From Methylorubrum populi (lineage in GTDB: Bacteria; Pseudomonadota; Alphaproteobacteria; Rhizobiales; Beijerinckiaceae): a stretch of DNA of 64,000 bases. Location: positions 1,244,001 to 1,308,000 of the forward strand of contig NZ_AP014809.1 in the NCBI RefSeq assembly GCF_002355515.1. The letters run 5' to 3'. The notes beneath the pieces were generated by a model. That model had not been told where the DNA came from. It did not search any database and worked only from the letters and a program-made list of their open reading frames with translations. Shown one piece after another: positions 56,507 through 64,000 of this stretch (positions are counted from its first letter, which is position 1; the number at the start of each line of letters is the position of its first letter). Made by a program: the position numbers and the translations under genes.

Positions 56507-58117
56507 TCAATGCGCCGCCGTGGCGCTGCCGCCGAGCTTCACCGTCTTCAGGACGAGCGCCAGCGGCACGAGGCAGGCGGTGAGCGCCGCGAGCACCCAG
56601 AACACGTCGATATAGGCCCAGTAGGCGACCTGCGTCGCGAGCTGCTGGCCGATCCAGGCGACGGCCTGGTTCTGCGCGTCGGGGCCGGCGAAGCCGTGCT
56701 GCTGGAAGTAGCGCGTCGCTTCGGCCAGGGTCTGCTGGTAGGCCGGGCTCGACGGATCGAGCGTATCGACGAGGCGGCTCTGGTGGAACTGGCTGCGGTC
56801 GGCCAGCACATTCTGGGCGAGCGAGACGCCCATCGAGCCGCCGACATTGCGCGCCACGTTGATCAGCGCCGAGGCCTGATCGGTCTCGTCCTTCGGCAGT
56901 CCCTCGTAGGAGGCGGAGGTCACCGAGAGGAAGATCATCGGCAGGCCGATACCGATATAGATCCGCGACCACGCGAAGAAGCCGAACGTGGTGTCGCCGT
57001 AGAGCCGGGTGAGGTCGTAGAGGCCCAAAGCCACGATGAGGCCGCCCGTGGCGATCAGCCATTTCGGCTGGATGAAGGACGAGACGCGGCCGATCACGAG
57101 CATCGACACCACGGTCATGATGCCGCCGGGCCCGAGCACCAGCCCCGACAGGGTGGCGGTATAGCCGTAATATTCCTGCGTGATCTGCGGGATGAACTGC
57201 GTGGTGGAGATCAGTACCGCGCCGGTGAACAGCATCACCACGAAGCAGGCGCTGAACTGCCGCCGCGCGAGAAGCCTGAGGTCGATGACCGGGTTCTTCG
57301 CCTTCAAAAGCCACGGGATCATCGCGAGGAACGCGACGAGGGTGAGCAGGCCGAACACGTTCATCAGGGTTGAGGTGCCGAACCAGTCCTTGCGCTGGCC
57401 CTCGTCGAGGATGACCTCGAGCGAGCCGAGGAAGGTCGCCACCAGCAGGAAGCCGACGAGATCGAAGCGCACGCCCTTCTTGCGCAGGGCGCGCCGCTCG
57501 CGCTTGGCCGCCTCGCTGTCCTCGATCAGGAGGTACATCAGCACGAGGGAGATCACGCCCACCGGGCCGTTGATCAGGAAGCACCAGTGCCAGGAGGCGT
57601 TGTCGGAGAGCCAGCCGCCGAGCGTCGGGCCGATCACCGGGGCGACGACGATGGCGACCCCGTAGAGCGCGAAGGCCTGCCCCCGCTTCTCGGGCGGGAA
57701 GGAATCGGCCAGGATCGACTGCGCCAGCGGCGCCATGCCGCCGCCGCCGAGCCCCTGAAGTACGCGGAAGAACAGCAGCGATTCGAGGCTCCAGGCGAAG
57801 CCGCACAGGACCGACGAGAGCGTGAACAGCGCCACCGACCACATGAAGAAGGCCTTGCGGCCGAAGCGCTTGGCGAGAAAGCTCGACGCGATCAGCGTGA
57901 TGGCATTGGCGACCAGATAGCTCGTCACCACCCAGGCCGACTCGTCCGGCCCCACCGCGAGCGCCCCCGAGATGTAGCGCAGGGCGACGTTGGCGATCGT
58001 GGTGTCGAGCACCTCCATGAAGGTCGCGAGCGCCACGACGAGCGCGACGATCCAGGGATTGTGCCCGCCCGGGGCCTTCGCCTGACCGCCCGCGGCTCGG
58101 GCTGCCGGGGCGCTCAC
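56507..58117 (-). CDS. EmrB/QacA-type MFS drug efflux permease, 14 TM
   Basis: A 536-residue DHA2-family antiporter with about fourteen hydrophobic spans. It starts at GTG 58117, overlapping the adaptor gene's TGA by four bases. Conserved motifs include the TM1 region FMEVLDTTIANVALRYISGA (motif D1) and FRVLQGLGGGGMAPLAQSIL in TM4-5. Together with the EmrA-like adaptor it would move hydrophobic drugs across both membranes. A TolC-like channel is not encoded here. Confidence 0.9.
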   Translation of the reverse strand: MSAPAARAAGGQAKAPGGHNPWIVALVVALATFMEVLDTTIANVALRYISGALAVGPDESAWVVTSYLVANAITLIASSFLAKRFGRKAFFMWSVALFTLSSVLCGFAWSLESLLFFRVLQGLGGGGMAPLAQSILADSFPPEKRGQAFALYGVAIVVAPVIGPTLGGWLSDNASWHWCFLINGPVGVISLVLMYLLIEDSEAAKRERRALRKKGVRFDLVGFLLVATFLGSLEVILDEGQRKDWFGTSTLMNVFGLLTLVAFLAMIPWLLKAKNPVIDLRLLARRQFSACFVVMLFTGAVLISTTQFIPQITQEYYGYTATLSGLVLGPGGIMTVVSMLVIGRVSSFIQPKWLIATGGLIVALGLYDLTRLYGDTTFGFFAWSRIYIGIGLPMIFLSVTSASYEGLPKDETDQASALINVARNVGGSMGVSLAQNVLADRSQFHQSRLVDTLDPSSPAYQQTLAEATRYFQQHGFAGPDAQNQAVAWIGQQLATQVAYWAYIDVFWVLAALTACLVPLALVLKTVKLGGSATAAH

Positions 58118-59358
58118 CGGACGTGGGCCCTCGGCACGACCGACATGCCGGGGCCGATCGAGACGTCGCTCGGCCAGTTCTCGACCACGATCTTCACGGG
58201 GATGCGCTGCGTCACCTTCACGTAGTTGCCGGTGGCGTTCTGCGCCGGCAGCAGGCTGAAGGCCGTGCCCGAGCCCGGCTGCACGGACGCGATCCGGCCG
58301 GTGATCCTGCGGTTCGGATAGGCGTCGATCGCGAGATCGACGACTTGGTCGGGCCGCATGTCGGTGATCTGCGTCTCCTTGTAGTTGGCCGTGACCCACA
58401 TCGCGTCGGGCACGAACATCGACAGGCTCTGCCCCGCCTGAGCGTACGCGCCGACGCCGCCGGTGAGCCGCACCACGCGACCCGCCTGGGCGGCCCGCAC
58501 CGTCGTGTAGTCGAGGTTGAGCCGGGCCTGGTCGCGCTGGGCCTCGGCCTGGGCGCGCTGCGCCTCGGCGCTGGCGCGTTGGGCCTGGAGCGAGCCGATC
58601 TGCCTCTGGGCGGCGACCACGTTCGCCTGGGCGCTCGCCAGCGAGGCCCGGCGCTGGTCCAAGGTCGAGGTCGAGGATTGCGACTGCTGGATCGTGCCGG
58701 CGCCGCGCTCGGCGAGCTTCCTGTAACGGTCGGCATCCTCCTCGGCGAAGGTCAGCGCCGCCTGCGCGGTCTCGGCCTGGGCCTTCGCCACCTCGACCTG
58801 CGCCTTCTGCGCCCCGATCTGCGCATCGACGTTCTGGATCGAGGCCTGCGCCGCCTGAACCTGAGCCTCGGCCTGTTCCAGCGCGACGCGGTAGTCGCGC
58901 GGCTCGATCTGGAACAGCGTATCGCCCGCCTGGACATGCTGGTTGTCGGTCACCGGCACGGCGACGACGTAGCCGCCGACCTTGGGCGCGATGGTGAAGC
59001 TGCGGGCATCGACGAAGGCGTCGTCGGTGGTCTCGTACGGGTGCAGCTCGATCAGCCAATAGATGTAGGCGGCCGCCCCCAGAGCCAGCACGGCCAGACC
59101 GCCGAGGAGGATCCACCAGGGGTGACGCCGCAGGAGGCCCGGCCGCTGCGCCTCGTCGTCCCGCTCGTCCTCCCCCTCCTCATCCGACGCATCGGAGGCC
59201 TGGACCGCATCGTCGGCCCGTCTCCGGTCGGAGCCGTCCTTGCGAGCCTGAGCCGGAAGATCCAAGCCGTCGCTGGGCCCGGTGCCGTGCGCAGGTGTCT
59301 CTCCTGACCGGCGCGCGGGCGCAACGCCCGGCTCGGCCTGCCGCTGATCGTCAAGCAT
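58114..59358 (-). CDS. EmrA-type membrane fusion protein
   Basis: A 414-residue HlyD-family adaptor with a cytoplasmic, acidic N-terminal 75 residues. One membrane span lies at 81-101, then beta segments (ETTDDAFVDARSFTIAPKVG) and a long coiled coil of about 120 residues rich in Ala/Gln (AEAQVQAAQASIQNVDAQIG). The end is a barrel domain. Its stop overlaps the pump start (GTGA). ATG 59358 has only a weak ribosome binding site; a start farther down is possible. The acidic N-terminus is longer than in most EmrA proteins. Confidence 0.9.
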   Translation of the reverse strand: MLDDQRQAEPGVAPARRSGETPAHGTGPSDGLDLPAQARKDGSDRRRADDAVQASDASDEEGEDERDDEAQRPGLLRRHPWWILLGGLAVLALGAAAYIYWLIELHPYETTDDAFVDARSFTIAPKVGGYVVAVPVTDNQHVQAGDTLFQIEPRDYRVALEQAEAQVQAAQASIQNVDAQIGAQKAQVEVAKAQAETAQAALTFAEEDADRYRKLAERGAGTIQQSQSSTSTLDQRRASLASAQANVVAAQRQIGSLQAQRASAEAQRAQAEAQRDQARLNLDYTTVRAAQAGRVVRLTGGVGAYAQAGQSLSMFVPDAMWVTANYKETQITDMRPDQVVDLAIDAYPNRRITGRIASVQPGSGTAFSLLPAQNATGNYVKVTQRIPVKIVVENWPSDVSIGPGMSVVPRAHVR

Positions 59359-59652
59359 CGGGGGAAAGTGTGCCGAAAGAGGATCGGCTCAACGGAGCCG
59401 AGCCTCGGGTGAACCCGCCTCGGTTGCAGAAGACACGAGCGAGACCGAAGTTCCATCCCACGCGCAGCCTGTGTTCTGGGCAATAGCCACCTGAAGGGGA
59501 TACTTCACGACATTCGGCACAACTTCTGGAACGTGAGGTTCTGGAACGGGTGGCAGGACGCTGCGTTGCGGCAGAGATGGAGTGTTCGCTCGCGGGCGAG
59601 CCGGACCGGCTGCTCCGCCGGCCCGTCCGCGTTTGGTGCAGGAGTGTGGTCG

Positions 59653-60300
59653 ATGGCTGGATCATCCGACGTATCCGGGGTGGCAAATCCGTCCGGTGTG
59701 CCGCCGACCGGACCGGCCCGCCTCGATGCGATGAGCGCCATGCTGGCCCGCAACTGGTGGCTCGTGGCCCTGCGGGGCCTCCTCGCCATCCTGTTCGGCG
59801 TCATCGCCTTCGTGGCGCCGGGCGCCTTCGTGCTGTCGCTGGTGCTGTTCTTCTCGGCCTATATGCTGGTCGACGGCGTCTTCGGCATCATCGCCGCGGT
59901 GCGGGCGGCGCAGCGCCACGAGCGCTGGGGCTTCCTGCTGCTCGAGGGCCTGCTCGACCTCGTGGTCGGCGTCGCGGCCTTCCTCGTGCCGGCCGCCGCG
60001 GTCTGGGCCTTCGTGCTCCTCGTCGCGGCCTGGGCCATTCTCTCCGGCGGGCTGATGATCGCGGCGGCCTTCCGTCTCCACGCGCATTACGGGCGCTGGT
60101 GGCTCGGCCTTGGCGGCGTCGTCTCGGTGCTGTTCGGGATCGTGCTCCTGATCAATCCCGGCATGTCGGCGCTCGTCCTGACGTGTTGGCTCGGCGCCTA
60201 CGCCGTGGCCTTCGGCGTGATGCTGCTGATCCTCGGCTTCCGCCTGCGCTCCCGCCACACCGCGGCCGGCCAATCGTCGACGCCGGCGGCGCGGGTTTGA
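59653..60300 (+). CDS. HdeD-family membrane protein
   Basis: The 215-residue protein has six hydrophobic spans in three pairs (LRGLLAILFGVIAFVAPGAF, LLEGLLDLVVGVAAFLVPAA, LGGVVSVLFGIVLLINPGMS), the DUF308/HdeD pattern. HdeD homologues are inner-membrane proteins linked to acid tolerance in enterobacteria; that role is not proven here. ATG 59653 is preceded by AGGAG. It is divergent from the EmrA-type gene; 59359-59652 holds only a promoter-like region. Confidence 0.85.
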   Translation: MAGSSDVSGVANPSGVPPTGPARLDAMSAMLARNWWLVALRGLLAILFGVIAFVAPGAFVLSLVLFFSAYMLVDGVFGIIAAVRAAQRHERWGFLLLEGLLDLVVGVAAFLVPAAAVWAFVLLVAAWAILSGGLMIAAAFRLHAHYGRWWLGLGGVVSVLFGIVLLINPGMSALVLTCWLGAYAVAFGVMLLILGFRLRSRHTAAGQSSTPAARV

Positions 60301-60372
60301 GGGACAGCCCCCTCCCAGGCACGGACGGCGATGACGCGCATCATCGCCGCCAATCGGCCGCCACTCGCCGGA

Positions 60373-61338
60373 TCAGTCGGCGGCCCCGCTGCGCCGGACG
60401 GTGACGCGGTTCGGGACCTGATCCGGCTCCGGCCGCCAGAGCGGCACGAGGAAGCGCATCCAGGCTCGGGTTTCCTCGCCGCCGAGATTGCGCTGGGCGA
60501 TGTCGCGGGTGACGAAGGTCTGGACCGTGAACTTGTCGAACGCGTAGCCGACGAGACCGCCCGCCGCGAACTGCCCGACGGGACGGTAGCCCGGCCGTCC
60601 GGTCGGCAGGTCGGTCGAGCCGAAGGCGACGGCACCGAGCTGCCACTTGCCGAACCGCTTCGTCGCCGTCAGGTCGAGGTTCATGTAGTCGGAATAGAAC
60701 ACCCCGGTCGGCGAGGTGTTCTCCAGCATCGTTCCGTAATGAAGGTTGGCCGTCAGGTTCCAGCCGTCGCCGACGTAGCTGATCGCGAAACGCTGGGCGA
60801 TCGAGGCGGAGCGCAAGGCGAACAGCGTGTCGCTCGGCCAGTAGCCGCCGAGGAAGTAGCTGACGCCGAGGTTGTCGCCGAGCTTCCAGGCGATCTGGGC
60901 CGCCGTCAGCGGCTGAGCGATCCCCGCCTGCCACGGGCCCTCCTGCGGGCTGACCGCGTTGAACGGAACCGTTTGCAGGAACCGCAACTGTCCACCCAGG
61001 ACCTTCCAGGGAGTCGCCCACAGGAACACGAGGAGGTTGTTGTTGCCCTGATTGTCCTGCGGCAGCGTTCCGCGCTCGGCGAAACTCGTCGTGAGGTTTA
61101 TCTGGATGCCCTCCGGGACCTGCCAGCCGGTCGGAAGACCGACGGTGATGCCCGGCAACGCGGCGGAACGGGCCAGGGCAACGGACGGCACCCCGGCCAG
61201 AAGCGCGCACAACGCGCATGTCACGACCCGCGCGTGGCGGCGCGCTTTCCGTCCAAACTGCACCACGTTTCCCCATTGCTGACCCGCGCGAGCCGCCCGT
61301 CCGCGCCTGCGAGGCTGTTTCGATCCGTGCGCCTCCAT
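60373..61338 (-). CDS. Outer-membrane transporter-like protein (MetA-pathway of phenol degradation family)
   Basis: The 321-residue product has a signal sequence (CALCALLAGVPSVALA) and alternating strands of a beta-barrel (LTTSFAERGTLPQDNQGNNN, YFLGGYWPSDTLFALRSASI, DYMNLDLTATKRFGKWQLGA). This resembles the putative outer-membrane family annotated as phenol MetA-like. Substrate unknown. ATG 61338 gives a long basic N-region; a GTG at 61266 would give a more normal signal peptide. The region 61380-61500 upstream is AT-rich and probably carries its promoter. Confidence 0.7.
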   Translation of the reverse strand: MEAHGSKQPRRRGRAARAGQQWGNVVQFGRKARRHARVVTCALCALLAGVPSVALARSAALPGITVGLPTGWQVPEGIQINLTTSFAERGTLPQDNQGNNNLLVFLWATPWKVLGGQLRFLQTVPFNAVSPQEGPWQAGIAQPLTAAQIAWKLGDNLGVSYFLGGYWPSDTLFALRSASIAQRFAISYVGDGWNLTANLHYGTMLENTSPTGVFYSDYMNLDLTATKRFGKWQLGAVAFGSTDLPTGRPGYRPVGQFAAGGLVGYAFDKFTVQTFVTRDIAQRNLGGEETRAWMRFLVPLWRPEPDQVPNRVTVRRSGAAD

Positions 61339-61601
61339 GGCGGGAAGAAAAAAAGGAGAATAGTCGGGCAGAGGCCGATCGATTGATAGAAATGATCGCC
61401 TGTTACAAGTTTATCCCAGAAGATACAGGACAGGAAAATTCGATATTTGCCCTATATTTTGGGATTAAAATTCACTCCCGGATCGTATCAAGACGAGAAC
61501 TGAGGCATGGCCGCAGGGCGAAGCCTCGCGGCTCGGTCTGCACTCAGGCAGCCGCGCGGGCAGACCGATGCGACATCCGCCGCGATCGAGCGGACGCCGT
61601 G

Positions 61602-62429
61602 TCAGGCCATCATCGCCCGCGCCGTGTCGGCGTCGGCGAGCGGGCGCCCAAACCCGCGCGCACCCTCGGCGGCGCGGCGGATCTGGGCGGCGTTGCTCTC
61701 GGCCGGACGGCCGTCGGGGGCGAGCAGGCTGTTCTCGAAGCCGACGCGCACATGGCCGCCCAGCCCTGCCGCGACGAGGGCGCAGGCCTGTTCGCGGGGG
61801 CCGAAGGCGCAGATCGCCCAGAGCGGCAGCCCCTCCCCTGCCGCGGCCAGGAAGGGCAGCAGGTCGGCGGGCCGCGAGACCTGGCCGGGGGTGTAGCGGC
61901 CGAGAACGAAGAGCGGGAAATCCCCGCCCTCCCCGAGCACGCCGCGGCGTTTGAGTTCGGCGTAGCGGGTCACTTCGGCGGCCTCGTAGAGGATGACCTG
62001 AAGCAGGATGCGCTCGCGCCGGGCGAAGGCGAAGAACGCCGCCGCCGCGGTCTCGGAGGCGGCGTCCGGCACGATCTCGCGCAGCGCCAGCGACACCGCC
62101 TCGGGGCGCGCCGCGCGCACCACCGCCATCTGCTCCGGGGCTTCGTAGCGCCCGGCGGCCTCCGAGGTGATCTGCACCACGAGGCGCTCCCCCACCTCCG
62201 CGCGGATCGCGGCGGTGAGCGCGCGATAGGCTTCCGCATCAAGGAGATGGCGCCCCTGCGCGTCGCGGACATGGACGTGGATCATGGCCGCCCCCGCCTC
62301 GGCGATCTCGGCGGCGGTGCGGGCGATCTCCGCTTGGGTGATCGGCAGGGCCGGATGGTCGGCCTTGGTGCGGGTGGCGCCGTTGGGGGCGTTGGCGAGG
62401 ATGAGCGGCGGCCAGCCGGCGTCGTGCGT
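61602..62429 (-). CDS. BKACE-family beta-keto acid cleavage enzyme
   Basis: The family (3-keto-5-aminohexanoate cleavage enzyme and relatives) splits a beta-keto acid with acetyl-CoA. Motifs visible are LILANAPNGATRTKADHPAL at the start, AGAAMIHVHVRDAQGRH (metal-binding HxH) and GLGGHVRVGFENSLLAPDG at the C-terminus. A GTG at 62429 starts the family-like part; an ATG at 62474 would lengthen it by 15 residues and overlap dctD. It lies directly downstream of dctD on the same strand. The region 61339-61601 on its other side is mostly noncoding. The exact substrate is unknown. Confidence 0.8.
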   Translation of the reverse strand, partial: THDAGWPPLILANAPNGATRTKADHPALPITQAEIARTAAEIAEAGAAMIHVHVRDAQGRHLLDAEAYRALTAAIRAEVGERLVVQITSEAAGRYEAPEQMAVVRAARPEAVSLALREIVPDAASETAAAAFFAFARRERILLQVILYEAAEVTRYAELKRRGVLGEGGDFPLFVLGRYTPGQVSRPADLLPFLAAAGEGLPLWAICAFGPREQACALVAAGLGGHVRVGFENSLLAPDGRPAESNAAQIRRAAEGARGFGRPLADADTARAMMA

Positions 62430-62460
62430 CACAGGTTCGGTCTCGCGTTGGATAAGGAGG

Positions 62461-63819
62461 TCAGTCGCCCGCATTCAGGCCCAGTCGCCGCATGCGGTCG
62501 GAGAGGGTCTTGCGCGGCAGGCCGAGCGCCCGGGCGGCCTCGGCGATGCGCTGGCCGGAGGCCTTGAGCGCGTCCTCGATGACGAGGCGCTCCACCCGGT
62601 CAAGCAGGGCGTCGAGCCCCGGCGCCGCGTCGGCGGCGCCGGCCAGATCCGGGCTGAGGAAACCGAGCACGGCCCGCTCGGCGGCGTTCTTCAACTCGCG
62701 CACGTTGCCCGGCCAGTCGGCGAGCATCAGCGAGCGGCGCAGCGAAGGCGGAACCTCGATCACCGGGCGCTGGTACTTCACCGCCGCCTGGACGACGAAC
62801 TGCTCGAACAGCAGCGGGATGTCCTCGCGGCGCTCGCGCAACGGGGGCAGGGTCAGCGTCACGACGTTGAGGCGAAAGAACAGGTCGCGGCGGAAGCGCC
62901 CGGACTCCGAGAGCGCGTCGAGATCCTCCTTGGTGGCGGCGACCACCCGCAGGTCCACCGGCACGCCGGTATTGGAGCCGAGCCGCTCGATGCGCCGCTC
63001 CTGCAGCACCCGCAGCAGCTTCACCTGCAGCGCCAGCGGCATGCTCTCGACCTCGTCGAGGAACAGGGTGCCGCCGCCGGCATGCTCGACCTTGCCGATG
63101 CGGCGCTTGCCCGCCCCCGTGAAGGCGCCGGCCTCGTGGCCGAACATCTCGCTCTCGAACATGCTCTCGGGGATGGCGCCGCAATTGATCGCCACGAAGG
63201 GCTTGGCCGCCCGCGCGCCGCCCTCGTGCAGGGCGCGGGCGACCTGCTCCTTGCCGGCCCCGGTCTCGCCGAGCACCAGCACGTCGGCGGCGGCCGAGGC
63301 GAGCGAGGCGACGTCGTCGCGCAGGCGCCGCATCGCCGGCGATTGTCCGACGAGGCAGCGCTCCACCGCGCTGCCCCGCGCCTCGCCCCGGTCGAGGGCG
63401 CTGCGCAGGCGGCGGTTCTCGGTCACCAGTGCCCGCTTCTCCAGGGCACGCCGGACCACCTCGACGAAGGCGTCGTTGACGAAGGGCTTCTCGATGAAGT
63501 GGTAGGCCCCCTCGCGCATGGCGGCGACGGCCATGGCGATGTCGCCGTGGCCGGTGACGAGCACCACCGGCAGTTCGGGGTCGCGGCGGCGGATGTCGGC
63601 GAGGAGTTCGAGCCCGTCGCGCCCCGGCAGGCGCACGTCGCTGACGACGATGCCGGAGAAGTCGCGGGTGACGGCCGGAAGAGCCGCCTCGGCGCTGTCG
63701 TAAGCCTCGACCGCGATCCCGGCCAATTGGAGCGCCTGCTCCATGGACAGGCGGACCATCTCCTCGTCGTCGATGAGCACGACCCGCGCGGCGGAGGCCG
63801 GCTCCGTCTCAGGAAACAT
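62461..63819 (-). CDS. dctD: Sigma-54-dependent response regulator DctD
   Basis: A 452-residue NtrC-type activator. The receiver has acceptor D61 in [12 protein letters not shown]. The AAA+ core carries Walker A GETGAGKE at 184-191 and the sigma-54 contact loop GAFTGA at 231-236. A C-terminal Fis-type helix-turn-helix ([20 protein letters not shown]) ends the protein. It pairs with the DctB kinase upstream, whose stop overlaps its start by 11 bp. DctBD usually controls C4-dicarboxylate uptake, but the gene beside it here is a BKACE enzyme. Confidence 0.9.
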   Translation of the reverse strand: MFPETEPASAARVVLIDDEEMVRLSMEQALQLAGIAVEAYDSAEAALPAVTRDFSGIVVSDVRLPGRDGLELLADIRRRDPELPVVLVTGHGDIAMAVAAMREGAYHFIEKPFVNDAFVEVVRRALEKRALVTENRRLRSALDRGEARGSAVERCLVGQSPAMRRLRDDVASLASAAADVLVLGETGAGKEQVARALHEGGARAAKPFVAINCGAIPESMFESEMFGHEAGAFTGAGKRRIGKVEHAGGGTLFLDEVESMPLALQVKLLRVLQERRIERLGSNTGVPVDLRVVAATKEDLDALSESGRFRRDLFFRLNVVTLTLPPLRERREDIPLLFEQFVVQAAVKYQRPVIEVPPSLRRSLMLADWPGNVRELKNAAERAVLGFLSPDLAGAADAAPGLDALLDRVERLVIEDALKASGQRIAEAARALGLPRKTLSDRMRRLGLNAGD

Positions 63820-64000
63820 GGCTGATCCCCTGGCGCATCCTCACCGGCGAAACCGCCCCGCTCCTCTCCTTAGACGGCTCGCGCGCCACGTCCATCACGA
63901 GGTCGAAAGCGAGCCCCCCGCCGGGCATCGGTCGGGGCTGGAGCGTCGCGCCGAACTCGCGGGCGATGGCCAGCGAGATCGGCAGGCCGAGGCCGAGGCC
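63809..64000 (-). CDS. dctB: Sensor kinase DctB, C-terminal end (partial)
   Basis: The last 63 residues run off the window. They start with the G2 loop of a HATPase, GLGLGLPISLAIAREFGATL. The rest is a short, poorly conserved tail. The stop (TGA, 63809-63811) lies inside the start of dctD, typical of dctBD operons. That this is DctB rests on the partner regulator. Confidence 0.6.
   Translation of the reverse strand, partial: GLGLGLPISLAIAREFGATLQPRPMPGGGLAFDLVMDVAREPSKERSGAVSPVRMRQGISHVS

Overview
The window is very GC-rich (third codon positions mostly G or C) and carries gene families typical of Alphaproteobacteria: ChvG/ChvI, the short HPr kinase HprK, FlbT beside flagellins without the usual enteric flagellar genes, and QueC/D/E. 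The combination (formyl-CoA transferase, HPr/EIIA/HprK, a methylotroph-like gene style) suggests a Methylobacterium/Methylorubrum-type member of the Hyphomicrobiales; that genus-level guess is inference. The region looks chromosomal. I saw no rRNA, tRNA, CRISPR array, insertion sequence or prophage.

Layout. 1-2.4 kb: end of an unknown gene and a 619-aa P-loop protein. 2.2-5.1 kb: small genes, formyl-CoA transferase frc and a divergent GntR/FCD regulator, with two copies of one inverted-repeat element that probably are its operators. 5.5-12.3 kb: glycan region (GT4, GT2 and GT28-like glycosyltransferases forward; a GT2 and a PIG-L deacetylase reverse) split by four small hydrophilic genes. 12.4-14.5 kb: AraC regulator and divergent MFS carrier. 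14.5-18.9 kb: queuosine precursor genes queD-queC and queE, interspersed with unknown genes and two decayed genes. 19.1-22.4 kb: D-Ala-D-Ala carboxypeptidase with a histone-H1-like tail, a CobW-type metallochaperone GTPase, a GIY-YIG protein. 22.4-26.5 kb: the regulatory PTS/envelope cluster chvI-chvG-hprK-EIIA(Man)-HPr. 26.8-34.5 kb: HugZ-like protein, lepA, and a CzcB/CzcA-type metal RND pair. 34.6-35.2 kb: BrnTA toxin-antitoxin with a frameshifted toxin. 35.2-43.6 kb: a complete fructose PTS locus (LacI-type regulator, FruB EIIA-HPr-EI fusion, FruK, FruA, OprB porin). 43.8-47.9 kb: bifunctional penicillin-binding protein and an exported protein. 48.1-51.3 kb: two tandem flagellins and flbT. 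51.5-55.6 kb: small genes, an acyltransferase, a PAS protein, an HNH protein and a TIGR01244-type protein. 55.7-61.3 kb: methionine aminopeptidase, EmrA/EmrB-type efflux pair, HdeD-like protein, outer-membrane protein. 61.6-64 kb: a BKACE-family enzyme and the DctD/DctB two-component pair (DctB runs off the end).

The parts that look most worth follow-up are the shared operator element around frc and a 71-aa unknown gene, the operator/promoter layout of the fructose locus with its intergenic hairpin array, near-total homogenisation of the central part of the two flagellin genes, and three frameshifted or decayed genes (brnT, a DUF3859-like gene, and a remnant at 17.4 kb). Nothing here amounts to a clear new defence or biosynthetic system.
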